Origin: Sphingomonas aerolata
GTDB taxonomy: Bacteria > Pseudomonadota > Alphaproteobacteria > Sphingomonadales > Sphingomonadaceae
DNA: 64,000 nt
Direction: 5' to 3'
Assembly: GCF_003046295.1 (NCBI RefSeq)
Contig: NZ_PZZN01000001.1
Span: forward strand, 1,012,812 to 1,076,811
Every line of letters starts with the position of its first letter. Position 1 is the first letter of the stretch. A program made the translations under genes and the position numbers. The notes under the pieces were generated by a model. The model did no database searches. It was not told where the DNA came from and saw nothing but the letters and a program-made list of their open reading frames with translations. Below are positions 1-9,672 of this stretch, piece by piece.

Positions 1-353
1 GCGACCAGCCCCGCGACCGGGATCCCCCACAACCGGCGGAAGATCACGTAATCCCCCGTCGGCGGCGACATGTAGAGCAGCGCGAAACACAGATAGAATC
101 GCGGATCGGACGGCACCGACCGCGAGAGTCCGGCCAGCCCGTGCGCGAACAGTTCGCGCGCGAGCCCCGCGATCATCGCCAGCGTCAGCACCGCGCCGAT
201 GATCGCCGGCCACCGGCTGCGGAAGGTCTTGAGCGGTTCGAGCCCGACGATATCGGCTCCCGCCTGCACCACCCCCGCCTGCACCACCCCGGCCGCGGAA
301 CGACCCGGCGGGTTCCCGGCCGTCAGCGCGGAGCCCGTCATACGCGTACGCAT
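1..353 (-). CDS. N-terminal fragment of a multi-span membrane protein, cut by the window edge
   Basis: Reading the minus strand from the ATG at 353 gives an open frame of 117 codons that runs off the left edge. It begins MRTRMTGSALTAG, has a low-complexity VVQAGVVQAG stretch near residues 24-33, a hydrophobic helix (IIGAVLTLAMIAGLA), then FYLCFALLYMSPPTGD and IFRRLWGIP. The layout suggests an inner-membrane protein, possibly of a polyisoprenoid-flippase/lysyltransferase-like membrane family next to a glycosyltransferase, but too little is present to name it. It is divergent from the glycosyltransferase, with about 180 bases between the two starts. Confidence 0.55.
   Translation of the reverse strand, partial: MRTRMTGSALTAGNPPGRSAAGVVQAGVVQAGADIVGLEPLKTFRSRWPAIIGAVLTLAMIAGLARELFAHGLAGLSRSVPSDPRFYLCFALLYMSPPTGDYVIFRRLWGIPVAGLV
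261..290. repeat. Perfect tandem duplication of a 15-bp unit
   Basis: The unit cgcctgcaccacccc occurs twice back to back. It lies inside the edge membrane-protein frame and encodes the repeated peptide VVQAG-VVQAG, so the duplication is in frame. It looks like a replication-slippage product. Confidence 0.8.
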
Positions 354-531
354 CGAACGATCCTCGTCCTGTACCGCGCACCCGGCCTTTCCGGGCATGC
401 CATCACGCCGCGCCAATAGCCGCCCCGCCGCCGGCTTGCACGTGAAGATCGAGTCATCCGTCCCCGAACCCGCGCGGTTCGCCGCCGGTTACCCTCTCGC
501 CATCGCGCCCCGACCGCGCCATCTGTGCGCG

Positions 532-1623
532 ATGCCCGGCGCTGACCAAATCCTCACCTATGCAGACGACCTGTCGGGCGGCGGCGTCGAGCGCGCGCAG
601 TTGCGGCTCGCGCGCGGCTGGCTCGCCGCGGGGCGGCGCGTCACGCTGGTGATCGGCGACCCGACCGGCCCGCTCGCCGCCGAGCTGCCCGATGGGCTCG
701 AGGTCGTCCCCGGCTCCGCGCGCACGCTGCCCGGCCTCGTCCGCCGCATGGCCCCCGACATCGTCTTCTGCCCCGGCAATCATTATACCGGGATCGCCGC
801 CTGGATCCGGCTTAGGCTCGGCCGCGCCTGTCCGCCGATCGTCGCCAAGATGTCGAACGCGCCCGACCGCGGCGACCATGGCCGCCTGCTCCACGCCGCG
901 CACCGCGTCTGGCTCGCGCGTCACGGCCGGTTCCTCGATCATCTCGTCGCGATGACCCCCGCCACCGCGGTCCAGGCCGCCGCCGCGACGCGCATGCCGG
1001 GCCGGGTCAGCGTCATCCCCAACCCGCCGGCACTCGCCGCGCCGGGCGCGACGCTCCCCGTGCTGCCGTCGCGGTTCATCCTCGGCGTCGGCCGGCTCGA
1101 ACCGCAGAAGCGCTGGGACCGGCTGCTCGCCGCGGTCGCAGCACTCGGCGATCGTGACATCGCGCTCGTCATCCTCGGCGAGGGCAATTGCCGCGGCACA
1201 CTCGCGGCGCAGGCGACCGCACTAGGCCTCGCCGCCCGCGTCCATCTGCCCGGCCATGTCGCCGATCCGCTCCCGGCAATGGCCCGCGCACAGGTCGTCG
1301 CGCTGACCTCCGATTTCGAAGGCGTGCCGGGGGTTCTGCGCGAGGCGCTGTCGGTCGGCACGCCCGTCGTCGCGACCGATTCGAGCCGCGCGATTGTCGA
1401 GATCATCGACACCCCCGCACGCGGCACGATCGTCGCGCGCGACGACGGCCCCGCACTCGTCGCCGCACTCGACGCCTGGCTCACACCCGGCATTTCGCGG
1501 CCCGCACCTGTCCCGCAACCCGGCAGCGACTCGGCGCAGCGCTATCTCGCGCTGTTCGACACGCTCGTCAGTCCGCGGCCTTCTCGTCCTCGCGGTCCGA
1601 CCGACGCTCGAGCGCGGTCTTGA
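532..1623 (+). CDS. Glycosyltransferase family 4 (GT-B) protein
   Basis: About 363 residues. The likely start is the ATG at 532 (MPGADQILTYADDLSGGGVER); the open frame extends further upstream but that stretch has no family features. The SGGGVERAQLRLARG segment is the glycine-rich acceptor-side loop of GT4 enzymes. The C-terminal half carries ILGVGRLEPQKRWD and the donor-binding E-x7-E motif in DFEGVPGVLREALS, where sugar nucleotide is bound. The role is probably transfer of a sugar to a polysaccharide or lipid precursor on the cytoplasmic face; the substrate cannot be read from sequence. The last 56 bases overlap the 3' end of the convergent AI-2E-family gene. Confidence 0.85.
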   Translation: MPGADQILTYADDLSGGGVERAQLRLARGWLAAGRRVTLVIGDPTGPLAAELPDGLEVVPGSARTLPGLVRRMAPDIVFCPGNHYTGIAAWIRLRLGRACPPIVAKMSNAPDRGDHGRLLHAAHRVWLARHGRFLDHLVAMTPATAVQAAAATRMPGRVSVIPNPPALAAPGATLPVLPSRFILGVGRLEPQKRWDRLLAAVAALGDRDIALVILGEGNCRGTLAAQATALGLAARVHLPGHVADPLPAMARAQVVALTSDFEGVPGVLREALSVGTPVVATDSSRAIVEIIDTPARGTIVARDDGPALVAALDAWLTPGISRPAPVPQPGSDSAQRYLALFDTLVSPRPSRPRGPTDARARS

Positions 1624-2635
1624 GCATCGCGGTCATCGGATCGGCAAGCGCGAGACCGAGGATCCCGAACAGCGCGCTCGCGAGGATCTGCGCGCCCAGC
1701 GTCAGCGCGGGCGGCAGGTCGACGGTGCGCTTGGCGACCATCGGCACGATCACATAGCCGTCGATCGTCTGCACCACGAAATAGGTGCCGATCGCCCAAT
1801 ATCCGGTGTCGACGCCCGCGCTGAAGCCGACCGCGACCATCAGCACGCCGGTGACGATCGCACCGATATTGGGGATGAAGGCGAGGATGCCTGCGATGAT
1901 CCCGAGCAGCATCGCCATCGGCACGCCGCCGATCGCCAGCGCGATCCCCGTCGCGACCCCCTCGACCGCCATGCCGAGCAACCGCCCGGCGAGCAGCCGC
2001 CGCATCGTCTCGCCCATCGTTACCATCGTCCGGGCGAATTCGTCGCGCAGGTCGGTCGGCACCATCCACTGGACGCCGCGCGCATAGGTGCCCGGGTCCA
2101 TCGCGATGAACAGCCCGAGCACGAGGATCATGAACAGGCTGGTCAGCGCGCCGATCGCGGTGCCGACCCAGGATGTCACACGCCCGACCGACCCCAGCGC
2201 CTGCTTGGCGATCCCGCTCACGTCCGACACGCCCGGCATCAGCCCCTGCGACGCCAAATAGCCCGTAAACCGGTTCGCCTGCAGCTCGAGCGTCGAGCGC
2301 AGCTGCGTCACCTGTTCGGTCACCTGCACCCCGGTCAGCACGAACGTGCCGATCATGAACACCAGCACCAGCACCACGACGATCAGCAGCCGCCATCCGC
2401 GGCTGATCGGCAGCACGCGCCCGAGCAACCGGACGCCGCCGTCGAGCAGCGACGCGAACACCACCGCGGCGAAGATCAGCAGCAACGGCTGGACCAGCAC
2501 GATCGCCAGCGCGATCAGGCAGGCGAGCCCCAGCCAGATCGTCGCGCGCCGGATTTCCTTACGCAGGGCCGGGTCGCGCATCTCGACCGGGCTGGCCTCG
2601 TCGACGCGCTTGGTCGCGCCGCTATCGTCGGCCAT
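1568..2635 (-). CDS. AI-2E family (PerM/YdiK-type) membrane transporter
   Basis: 355 residues. After a short charged N-terminus there is a pair of hydrophobic helices (residues about 31-62), a further helix (LLIVVVLVLVFMIGTFVL), a long soluble stretch and a C-terminal helix cluster including GGVPMAMLLGIIAGILAFIPNIGA, the family signature region with the conserved PNIG. The family exports varied small molecules or contributes to ion homeostasis; autoinducer-2 export is proven only for some members. It directly follows lepB by one base, so it is probably co-transcribed with the pyrE-pdxJ-acpS-lepB string. Its C-terminus overlaps the convergent glycosyltransferase gene. Confidence 0.85.
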   Translation of the reverse strand: MADDSGATKRVDEASPVEMRDPALRKEIRRATIWLGLACLIALAIVLVQPLLLIFAAVVFASLLDGGVRLLGRVLPISRGWRLLIVVVLVLVFMIGTFVLTGVQVTEQVTQLRSTLELQANRFTGYLASQGLMPGVSDVSGIAKQALGSVGRVTSWVGTAIGALTSLFMILVLGLFIAMDPGTYARGVQWMVPTDLRDEFARTMVTMGETMRRLLAGRLLGMAVEGVATGIALAIGGVPMAMLLGIIAGILAFIPNIGAIVTGVLMVAVGFSAGVDTGYWAIGTYFVVQTIDGYVIVPMVAKRTVDLPPALTLGAQILASALFGILGLALADPMTAMLKTALERRSDREDEKAAD

Positions 2636-2636
2636 C

Positions 2637-3632
2637 TCAGTTCGCCGTTGCAGGGTGGAGCGACGTACCCGCGCGATCCGACCGGAGCGATCCCCACCAG
2701 GTCAGCGGGTTGTAGGTCGCATCGCCGTCGAGGCTGAAGGTGATGAACTCCGCGCGCCCGCCCAGATTCTCGTACGGCACCGGCCCGCCAAGGCCGAGCT
2801 GCGTCAGCGCAAAGCGGCTGTCGGCGGACCGGTCGCGATTGTCGCCCATCAGGAAGACATGAGCCGCCGGGATCGTGATCGGCCCGTAATCGTCGCCCGG
2901 GCTCCAGCCCATCTCGATCGTGTCGAACCGCCGGCCATTGGGCAGCGTCTCGGTGATCGTCGGCAGGCGACAGATCATCGCGCCGTCGGCCCGCGTCTCG
3001 CGCGCGCCGGGATATTCGTCCTCGCTGCACGGGCTGTTGGTGTCGACCGGGATCAGCGTGTCGTGGACGGGGCCGCGCTTCACCGGCACGCCGTTCAGGA
3101 TCACCGTCCCGCCGCGCACTTCCAGCCGGTCGCCCGGCAGGCCGATCACGCGCTTGATATAATCGTTCTGTGTTCCCGGCGGCGTCACGATCACCACGTC
3201 GCCGCGCGTCGGCAGCGATCCGAACAGCCGCCCCTTGATGAAGGGGATCTGCACGCTCCAGCTGTCTTCCTGCTGGCGGAGCACGACGCTCTTGAAGATC
3301 GCGACCGGGTTCGGGATCGTCGGCGACACGAACGACCAGCCATAGGCGAACTTCGTGACGACCAGCCGGTCGCCGATCCGCAGCCCCGGCAGCATCGATT
3401 CGCTCGGGATGTAGAAGGGCTTGGCGATGAAGCTGTGGAAGCCGAGCACCACCAGAACCAGCCAGAATATGCCCTTCACCTCGCCCCACCAGTCGGTCCC
3501 GCGGCGCACGGGTGCCGTCGTCGTGGTGGGAGGGGAACCGTCGTTGCCCGGAGGCGGGACGGGTGTGGCGCCGACCCGCGATGCTGCCGGATTCTCGAGC
3601 GACTCTTTGCCGTCCAACGCCGCTTCCTTCAT
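2637..3632 (-). CDS. lepB: Signal peptidase I
   Basis: 331 residues; cleaves signal peptides of Sec/Tat exported proteins at the periplasmic face. After a proline-rich N-terminus one membrane anchor spans about 52-68. The catalytic motifs are in order: box B IPSESMLP with nucleophile Ser79, box C GDVVIV near 144, box [13 protein letters not shown] with general-base Lys160, and box [12 protein letters not shown] near the C-terminus. It overlaps acpS by four bases (ATGA), as expected for translational coupling. In many alphaproteobacteria lepB is followed by rnc and era; here an AI-2E-type gene follows instead. Confidence 0.97.
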   Translation of the reverse strand: MKEAALDGKESLENPAASRVGATPVPPPGNDGSPPTTTTAPVRRGTDWWGEVKGIFWLVLVVLGFHSFIAKPFYIPSESMLPGLRIGDRLVVTKFAYGWSFVSPTIPNPVAIFKSVVLRQQEDSWSVQIPFIKGRLFGSLPTRGDVVIVTPPGTQNDYIKRVIGLPGDRLEVRGGTVILNGVPVKRGPVHDTLIPVDTNSPCSEDEYPGARETRADGAMICRLPTITETLPNGRRFDTIEMGWSPGDDYGPITIPAAHVFLMGDNRDRSADSRFALTQLGLGGPVPYENLGGRAEFITFSLDGDATYNPLTWWGSLRSDRAGTSLHPATAN

Positions 3633-4051
3633 CGATCTTTATCCGCGGATAACAGGGGTATCGCTTCGATTATCACAAAGGCCTGCGCCCAGGGATGATC
3701 GTCCGTCATGGTCAGGTGTACGCGCGCGGCGTGGCCTTCGGGGGTCAACGCGTCAAGCCTCGCCTTGGCCCCGCCGGTCAGGGCAAGCGTCGGCGCACCG
3801 CTCGCGGCGTTGATCACGCCGATGTCCTTCATGAACACGCCCGCGCGAAACCCGGTGCCGACCGCCTTCGAAAACGCCTCCTTCGCCGCGAACCGCTTGG
3901 CGAGCGTCCCCGCCTTGGTGAACGGCCGCCGCGCCGCCTTCGCCAGCTCCACCTCGGTAAACACCCGCTGCTCGAACCGCTCGCCGAACCGCTCGACCGA
4001 CGCCTGAATCCGCTCGATATTGCACAGGTCCGACCCCAGCCCGATGATCAT
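3629..4051 (-). CDS. acpS: Holo-[acyl-carrier-protein] synthase
   Basis: 140 residues from the ATG at 4051 ([16 protein letters not shown]). Transfers 4'-phosphopantetheine from CoA to the acyl carrier protein. The family motif GxDxxxxxR is seen as [12 protein letters not shown], with the Mg2+-binding Asp, and the second motif as [15 protein letters not shown], with the conserved Lys-Glu. The frame is open for 33 further codons upstream, but that stretch reads through an intergenic inverted repeat and has no homologous sequence, so the internal ATG is preferred. It overlaps lepB by four bases. Confidence 0.95.
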   Translation of the reverse strand: MIIGLGSDLCNIERIQASVERFGERFEQRVFTEVELAKAARRPFTKAGTLAKRFAAKEAFSKAVGTGFRAGVFMKDIGVINAASGAPTLALTGGAKARLDALTPEGHAARVHLTMTDDHPWAQAFVIIEAIPLLSADKDR

Positions 4052-4083
4052 CGCGACGCTTGGAGTCGGAAGACTGAAGAGTC

Positions 4084-4208
4084 TGTTCGCGCGGAGGCGC
4101 GGAGGCGCGGAGAATTTGAAGGCCGCAAGTGCGGCAGGATGGAAAAGCACCCGGGACCGTGCCCGACACCCCTCTTCTGCTCCGCGCCTCCGCGCCTCCG
4201 CGCGAACA
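4084..4208. repeat. Inverted-repeat element, family R6 (ttcgcgcggaggcgcgg arms)
   Basis: A 29-bp perfect inverted repeat (4084-4112 against 4180-4208) flanks a 67-base centre in the gap between pdxJ and acpS. The arms consist of tgttcgcg followed by cggaggcg units. Two related elements with the same arms lie at 56871-57020 and 57147-57295, but their centres differ from this one. It could fold into a strong hairpin in the pdxJ-acpS transcript. Confidence 0.85.
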
Positions 4209-4222
4209 AAACCTTCTTAAAA

Positions 4223-4966
4223 CTACCGCGCCGCATCCATAGCCTCGCGCATCCGCCGCACCGCCTCGCCAAGCCCGACAAACAACGCCTCGCCCACCAG
4301 GAAATGCCCGATGTTCAGCTCGCGCACCTGCCGGATCGCCGCGATCGGCGCGACATTGTCATAGGTGAGTCCGTGCCCGGCATGCACCTCGATGCCGTTC
4401 TTCGCCGCCAGCGCCGCCGCATCCTCAAGCCGCCGCAGCTCGACGCTGCGCGCATCGCCCGACAGCTCGGCATAGCGACCCGTGTGCAGCTCGACGACCG
4501 GCACCTTCAGCCGCACCGCCGCCTCGATCTGCCGCGCGTCGGGCTCGATGAACAGCGACACGCGGATCCCCGCCCCCGCCAGCGCGTCGACCAGCCGTGC
4601 CATCCGGTCATAATGCCCCGCCACGTCGAGCCCGCCCTCGGTGGTCAGCTCCTCGCGCTTTTCGGGCACGATGCACGCCGCATGCGGCCGGTGGCGCAGC
4701 GCGATGCCGAGCATCTCGTCGGTCGCCGCCATCTCCAGGTTGAGCGGGATCGCAAGCTCGGTCGACAGCCGCGCGATGTCGTCGTCGGTGATGTGCCGGC
4801 GATCCTCACGCAGATGCGCCGTGATCCCGTCCGCCCCCGCCGCCGCCGCGACCAGCGCCGCGCGGACCGGATCGGGATAGCCCGCCCCGCGCGCATTGCG
4901 CACCGTCGCGACGTGATCGATGTTGACGCCCAGGCGCAGATGCGCGGTGCCGGGGGGGGGGCTCAT
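4223..4966 (-). CDS. pdxJ: Pyridoxine 5'-phosphate synthase
   Basis: 247 residues. Condenses 1-deoxyxylulose 5-phosphate with aminoacetone 3-phosphate to give pyridoxine 5'-phosphate in the DXP-dependent vitamin B6 route. The N-terminus [18 protein letters not shown] carries the strictly conserved NIDHVAT(V/L)R segment. [13 protein letters not shown] and GLDVAG follow, and the [10 protein letters not shown] phosphate-binding loop lies towards the C-terminus. The length matches the family. The start overlaps the stop of pyrE by four bases. Confidence 0.96.
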   Translation of the reverse strand: MSPPPGTAHLRLGVNIDHVATVRNARGAGYPDPVRAALVAAAAGADGITAHLREDRRHITDDDIARLSTELAIPLNLEMAATDEMLGIALRHRPHAACIVPEKREELTTEGGLDVAGHYDRMARLVDALAGAGIRVSLFIEPDARQIEAAVRLKVPVVELHTGRYAELSGDARSVELRRLEDAAALAAKNGIEVHAGHGLTYDNVAPIAAIRQVRELNIGHFLVGEALFVGLGEAVRRMREAMDAAR

Positions 4967-5547
4967 GCCGCCGCCCTGCTGCCGGGCTTGATCGCCGGGA
5001 TCGCCGCGAGTTCGGGGGGCAGCGCATCCGCCGCATAGGTCGGCACGTCGAGCCGGATCAGCGGGAAGAACGGCACGCCCAGATCCGCCGCGCCGTTCGA
5101 CCGGTCGACCAGCGCCGCCGCCGCGACCGTCTCGCCGCCCGCGCGCCCGATCGCCGCGATCGCCTCCTTCGACGACAAGCCGGTGGTCACCACGTCCTCC
5201 ATCATCAGCACGCGCTGCCCCGGCGCCAGCCGGAACCCGCGACGCAGCTCGAACACGCCGTCGGGCCGCTCGAGGAACATCGCCTCGACGCCCAGCGCGC
5301 GCGCCATCTCATGACCGCAGATCACCCCGCCCATCGCCGGCGACACCACCGCGCTGATCGACGCGCGCAGGTTCTCCGGGATCCGCGCGACCAGCGCCTC
5401 CGCCAGCCGCGCGCCACGTCTGGGGTCCATCAGCACGCGCGCGCATTGCAGATAGCGCGAGCTGCGCAGGCCCGAGGACAGGATGAAATGCCCCTCGAGC
5501 AGCGCTTCGGCAGCGCGGAATTCGGCGAGCACGTCGTCTTCGGTCAT
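4963..5547 (-). CDS. pyrE: Orotate phosphoribosyltransferase
   Basis: 194 residues. Makes orotidine 5'-phosphate from orotate and PRPP in pyrimidine synthesis. The PRPP-binding signature is [14 protein letters not shown], with the paired acidic residues, and the orotate side is contributed by [11 protein letters not shown] and the [10 protein letters not shown] loop. It is the first gene of the minus-strand string pyrE-pdxJ-acpS-lepB, each pair of which is overlapping or close apart from the R6 element between pdxJ and acpS. It is divergent from coxB. Confidence 0.95.
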   Translation of the reverse strand: MTEDDVLAEFRAAEALLEGHFILSSGLRSSRYLQCARVLMDPRRGARLAEALVARIPENLRASISAVVSPAMGGVICGHEMARALGVEAMFLERPDGVFELRRGFRLAPGQRVLMMEDVVTTGLSSKEAIAAIGRAGGETVAAAALVDRSNGAADLGVPFFPLIRLDVPTYAADALPPELAAIPAIKPGSRAAA

Positions 5548-5697
5548 CGCGGGTCATCGCTCCAATGAAATCTGTCGCGCTGTACGATCGCGGCAAAGTC
5601 CACGCAATGACAACCGCCACCGCCCCCGCGCCGGACGTCATACGCCCCGAAAAATTTGCCGGCCCGTGCAACAAATTCAACAAAGCCCGCACCGGGG

Positions 5698-5726
5698 TTG
5701 AGGCTCGCCCCGCCGCCGCCTATAGC
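5698..5726 (+). promoter_or_regulatory. Candidate sigma-70-type promoter for coxB
   Basis: TTGAGG at 5698-5703 and TATAGC at 5721-5726 are separated by 17 bases, about 75 bases before the coxB start. The match is by eye only. The 254-base pyrE-coxB gap must also hold the pyrE promoter, which was not identified. Confidence 0.4.
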
Positions 5727-5801
5727 CGAATGTCAAAATGATAAGCAGACATCCGCGCGTCCGTGATACGGGTTCGCACCAAACCGGGGTCAAGAAAAAC
5801 G

Positions 5802-7004
5802 ATGCGCATACTGGGGATGAGAGGATTGGCGATCGCAGCGGGGCTCGCACTGGCGAGTCTTGGCGGCGTCGCCGGGCAGGCTGCACCGGCTTCGCAGGCC
5901 GCCGCGACCGCGCCTGACACCGGCGCCGCGGGCGCTGCACCACAGGCCGCGGCCGGCCCGGCCGGCGTGTCGAACACCGCACCCACCAGCGCTGCCGCCC
6001 CGGCGACCGCGAATCCGTCCAGCCCGGCGCTCGCCGAGGATGGCGGCTATGCGATGGCCCCGACCCCCGGCGTGGGTCAGCCCACCCCCGGCACCGTCGG
6101 CCTCCAGCCACAGGTCACCAAGAACGGCGTCTTCGCGCACTGGATGCACAATGCGATCCTGATGCCGACGATCACAGCGGTCTCGCTGCTGGTGCTCGCT
6201 TTGCTCTTCTGGGTGGTGTTCCGCTATCGCCGCGCCGCCAATCCGGTGCCGTCGAAGACCAGCCACAACACCGTGATCGAGATCATCTGGACGCTCGCCC
6301 CGGTGATCATCCTCGTGCTGATCGCGGTCCCGTCGATCGGCCTGCTCTCCGCCCAGTTCAAGCCGGCGCCCGCGGGCGCGGTGACGATCAAGGCGATCGG
6401 CAACCAGTGGTACTGGACCTACCAGTATCCGGATAACGGCGGCTTCGAAGTCACCGCGAACATGCTGAAGGAGGCCAAGGACGTCGGCGCGGGCGAACGC
6501 GCGCGCACCGATGCCGACGGCCCGCGCCTGCTCGCGACCGACAACCGCATCGTCCTGCCGGTCGGCGTGCCGATCCGCCTCATCACGACCGCGAACGACG
6601 TGATCCACAGTTGGGCGGTCCCCGCCTTCTGGATCAAGCTCGACGCGATCCCCGGCCGCCTGAACGAGACGAGCTTCACGATCGACAAGCCCGGCCTCTA
6701 TTTCGGCCAGTGCTCCGAGCTATGCGGTGCGCGTCACGCGTTCATGCCGATCGCGGTCCAGGCCGTCTCGCCCGCGCAGTTCGCGGCGTGGGTCCGGGCC
6801 AAGGGCGGCTCGATGCCGACCCCGGGCCAGGCGTCCGACAAGGTCATTCCGCAGCCCGGCGCCGACGGCTCCGCGGCCAAGGTCGAGGAGGCGGCGGAAA
6901 CCGCCAACGCCACCGGCCCGGTCGAAAACGTGACCACCGCAGCGCCCGCGACGACGCAGGGCGCCACCTCCAACCCGGCCGGCGCCGGCAACGCGGGACT
7001 GTAA
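5802..7004 (+). CDS. coxB: Cytochrome c oxidase subunit II
   Basis: About 400 residues from the ATG at 5802. Accepts electrons from cytochrome c through its CuA centre and passes them to subunit I. A signal-peptide-like N-terminus is followed by an Ala/Pro/Thr-rich stretch (about 27-110), two transmembrane helices ([12 protein letters not shown] and [19 protein letters not shown]) and a periplasmic cupredoxin domain. CuA ligands are visible: His269 in HSWAVPAFW, then Cys304, Glu306, Cys308, His312 and Met315 in [14 protein letters not shown]. After the cupredoxin domain there is an Ala/Thr-rich tail of roughly 60 residues. coxA starts two bases downstream. An upstream in-frame ATG at 5763 is possible but adds no signal-peptide sense. 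Confidence 0.96.
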   Translation: MRILGMRGLAIAAGLALASLGGVAGQAAPASQAAATAPDTGAAGAAPQAAAGPAGVSNTAPTSAAAPATANPSSPALAEDGGYAMAPTPGVGQPTPGTVGLQPQVTKNGVFAHWMHNAILMPTITAVSLLVLALLFWVVFRYRRAANPVPSKTSHNTVIEIIWTLAPVIILVLIAVPSIGLLSAQFKPAPAGAVTIKAIGNQWYWTYQYPDNGGFEVTANMLKEAKDVGAGERARTDADGPRLLATDNRIVLPVGVPIRLITTANDVIHSWAVPAFWIKLDAIPGRLNETSFTIDKPGLYFGQCSELCGARHAFMPIAVQAVSPAQFAAWVRAKGGSMPTPGQASDKVIPQPGADGSAAKVEEAAETANATGPVENVTTAAPATTQGATSNPAGAGNAGL

Positions 7005-7005
7005 G

Positions 7006-8670
7006 ATGACCGACACCGCTCTCAACCCGTCGGCGTTCGTCGCCCATGATGCGCATGCGCATCATCACGATGCCGATCACAAGCCCGGTTTCTTCGCGCG
7101 TTGGTTCATGTCGACCAACCACAAGGACATCGGCACGCTCTACCTGATCTTCGCGATCGTCGCGGGGATCATCGGCGGCTCGGTCTCGGGCCTCATGCGC
7201 GCCGAGCTCGCCGAGCCCGGTATCCAGTATCTGCAGGGCTGGGCCGGCATGCTCCATGGCGGCAGCGCCAGCCTCGACGAATCGCTCCACCTCTGGAACG
7301 TGCTGATCACCGCGCACGGCCTGATCATGGTGTTCTTCATGGTCATGCCGGCGATGGTCGGTGGTTTCGGCAACTGGTTCGTGCCGATCATGATCGGCGC
7401 GCCCGACATGGCGTTCCCGCGCATGAACAACGTGTCGTTCTGGCTGCTGATCCCCGCCTTCACGCTGCTGCTCGCCTCGCCCTTCTTCGGCGGCGCAGGT
7501 AACGGCTGGACGCTCTACGCCCCGCTCTCGACCTACGGCGAGCCCGGGCCGTCGACCGACATGGCGATCCTCGCGCTCCATCTCGCAGGTGCGTCGTCGA
7601 TCCTCGGCGCGATCAACTTCATCACCACCATCTTCAACATGCGTGCGCCGGGCATGACGCTGCACAAGATGCCGCTGTTCGTCTGGTCGATGCTCGTCAC
7701 CGCGTTTCTGCTGCTGCTCGCGCTCCCGGTCCTCGCGGCCGCGATCACGATGCTGCTGACCGATCGCAACTTCGGCACGACCTTCTTCGATCCGGCCGGC
7801 GGCGGCGATCCCGTCCTCTACCAGCATCTGTTCTGGTTCTTCGGCCATCCCGAAGTCTACATCATGATCCTGCCGGGCTTCGGCATCGTCAGCCAGATCA
7901 TCTCGACGTTCAGCCGCAAGCCCGTCTTCGGCTATCTCGGCATGGCCTATGCCATGGTCGCGATTGGCGTGGTCGGCTTCGTCGTCTGGGCGCACCACAT
8001 GTTCACCACCGGCCTGTCGGTGAACACCAAGATGTACTTCACCGCCGCGACGATGGTCATCGCGGTCCCCACCGGCATCAAGATCTTCTCGTGGATCGCG
8101 ACGATGTGGGGCGGCTCGATGAGCTTCAAGACGCCGATGGTCTGGTCGATCGGCTTCATCTTCATGTTCACCGTCGGCGGCGTGACCGGCGTCGTGCTCG
8201 CCAATGGCGGCATCGACGACTACATGCAGGACACCTATTACGTGGTGGCGCATTTCCACTACGTGCTCAGCCTCGGCGCGGTGTTCTCGCTGTTCGCGGG
8301 CTTCTATTACTGGTTCCCGAAAATGTCGGGCAAGATGTACAACGAGTTCCTCGGCCAGCTCCACTTCTGGGTGTTCTTCATCGGCGTGAACGTCATGTTC
8401 TTCCCGATGCACTTCCTCGGCCTCCAGGGCATGCCGCGCCGTTACCCGGACTATCCCGACGCCTACGCGCACTGGAACTATGTCGCGACGGTCGGCTACA
8501 TGATCATGGCCGCGGGTATGGCGATCTTCTTCGTCAACCTGATCTGGTCGCTGATCGCGGGCAAGAAGGCGGCGGACAATCCCTGGGGCGAAGGCGCCAC
8601 GACGCTCGAATGGACGATCTCCTCGCCCCCGCCCTATCACCAGTTCGAGACCCTGCCGAAAATCGACTAA
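7006..8670 (+). CDS. coxA: Cytochrome c oxidase subunit I
   Basis: 554 residues, about 12 membrane helices; the aa3-type heme-copper subunit that reduces O2 and pumps protons. His104 ([11 protein letters not shown]) and His418 fit the heme a ligands and His416 the heme a3 ligand (VAHFHYVLS). CuB ligands are His281 in [14 protein letters not shown], with cross-linked Tyr285, and His330-His331 (WAHHMF). The GHPEVY signature with the Glu two residues after the His identifies a type A1 oxidase. It lies two bases after coxB, so the two are certainly one transcript. Confidence 0.98.
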   Translation: MTDTALNPSAFVAHDAHAHHHDADHKPGFFARWFMSTNHKDIGTLYLIFAIVAGIIGGSVSGLMRAELAEPGIQYLQGWAGMLHGGSASLDESLHLWNVLITAHGLIMVFFMVMPAMVGGFGNWFVPIMIGAPDMAFPRMNNVSFWLLIPAFTLLLASPFFGGAGNGWTLYAPLSTYGEPGPSTDMAILALHLAGASSILGAINFITTIFNMRAPGMTLHKMPLFVWSMLVTAFLLLLALPVLAAAITMLLTDRNFGTTFFDPAGGGDPVLYQHLFWFFGHPEVYIMILPGFGIVSQIISTFSRKPVFGYLGMAYAMVAIGVVGFVVWAHHMFTTGLSVNTKMYFTAATMVIAVPTGIKIFSWIATMWGGSMSFKTPMVWSIGFIFMFTVGGVTGVVLANGGIDDYMQDTYYVVAHFHYVLSLGAVFSLFAGFYYWFPKMSGKMYNEFLGQLHFWVFFIGVNVMFFPMHFLGLQGMPRRYPDYPDAYAHWNYVATVGYMIMAAGMAIFFVNLIWSLIAGKKAADNPWGEGATTLEWTISSPPPYHQFETLPKID

Positions 8671-8764
8671 GGCGGACAAGGGCCATCAGGCCCCCGCCCG
8701 GCCGGCGCGGCAACGCCGCGTCTGACGACACGGGACTTGCTCCCGTGTCGGGGCCAGCCAGAAG

Positions 8765-8793
8765 ACGCCTCGGGGCAACCCGGGGCGTTTTTC
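8765..8793 (+). terminator. Rho-independent terminator after coxA
   Basis: cgcctcggg / cccggggcg pair around a gcaa loop and are followed at once by ttttt. It separates the coxBA unit from the genes that follow. Confidence 0.75.
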
Positions 8794-8810
8794 ATATCCG
8801 CCGCCCCTAA

Positions 8811-8844
8811 TCCGTCATCCTGACGAACGTCAGGACCCAGAGCC
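8811..8844. repeat. R3 repeat half-element (cgtcatcctgacgaa...)
   Basis: A single copy of the unit cgtcatcctgacgaacgtca followed by ggacccagag, sitting just after the coxA terminator. Full inverted pairs of this unit occur at 17798-17909, 21049-21134 and 60669-60750; here only one arm is recognisable. Confidence 0.6.
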
Positions 8845-8938
8845 CAACAGCTCGACGCCAGCCCAAAATCCGTCCCACCCCGGCACGCCCCGAAATCCCC
8901 CGCTAGCCAAACCCCGCGCGGGTCCCCAAACACGGCGC

Positions 8939-9580
8939 ATGCCGACGCTCCAGCACCTCGCCGTCTCGATTCTCGGCCTGACCCTCGCCGGCGGCACCGC
9001 GATTGCACTCACCGGCGCCCGCCCCGTGACCGCCACCCAGGACCCCGCCGCAGCCCGCACCGCGCCGAAGGCCCGCCCAGCGGCCCCCGCGCCGAAACCG
9101 GCCGCCCCGGATCCCGCCGCCTACACCGTCAAGCGCATCCTCCAGATCCCCGGCCCGATGCGTCAGGGCGACCATTACTGGGACGAGACCGGCGCCCCCC
9201 AGGGGCCCGTCGTCGTCACCGTCGACCTCGCCGCGCAGACCGTCTCGGTCTTCCGCGCCGGCTATGAGATCGGCACCGCGGTCATCATCTACGGCGCGGA
9301 CGAGAAGCCGACCCCGCTCGGCGTCTTCCCGATCACGCAGAAGGACGCGGATCACGTCTCCAACCTCTACAATGCGCCGATGCCGTACATGCTGCGGCTG
9401 ACCAATGACGGCATCTCGATCCATGGCAGCGATGTCGGCGACGGCTATGCCACGCATGGCTGTATCGGCGTGCCCAGGGCGTTCGCGAAGCGGATCTTCG
9501 ACGCGGTGAAGCTCGGCGACCGGGTGATCGTCACCGATGGCGAGCGACTCGACCTCGGCCAGCCGATCACCGCCGCCTGA
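8939..9580 (+). CDS. L,D-transpeptidase family (YkuD-domain) protein
   Basis: 213 residues. Predicted to form or edit 3-3 peptidoglycan cross-links, or to attach proteins, in the periplasm. An N-terminal hydrophobic signal/anchor (about 5-25) and an Ala/Pro linker precede the YkuD catalytic domain, which shows VVVTVDLAAQTVSVF at its start, His162 in ISIHGS and the active-site His173-Gly-Cys175 in ATHGCIGVP. The usual motif reads SHGCIR; Ile-Gly replaces the common Ile/Val-Arg after the cysteine. It is sandwiched between coxA and ctaB, which is not the usual composition of the cta cluster. Confidence 0.88.
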   Translation: MPTLQHLAVSILGLTLAGGTAIALTGARPVTATQDPAAARTAPKARPAAPAPKPAAPDPAAYTVKRILQIPGPMRQGDHYWDETGAPQGPVVVTVDLAAQTVSVFRAGYEIGTAVIIYGADEKPTPLGVFPITQKDADHVSNLYNAPMPYMLRLTNDGISIHGSDVGDGYATHGCIGVPRAFAKRIFDAVKLGDRVIVTDGERLDLGQPITAA

Positions 9581-9672
9581 TCGGCATACCCGGATTTCGA
9601 TTTTTCCAGCAGAAGCCCAGCAGAACCATGGCTTTCCCCGAACCGCCGGGTCGCGTATAGGCCTGCGCAACC

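Noticed and set aside
4052..4150. N-terminal extension of AcpS
   Set aside because: It translates the R6 repeat arm; AcpS homologues begin at the MIIGLGSD start.
6844..8679. 611-codon open frame antisense to coxBA
   Set aside because: High-GC codon bias leaves the opposite strand open; the translation is His/Asp/Arg-rich without domains, while coxA on the other strand has all catalytic residues.
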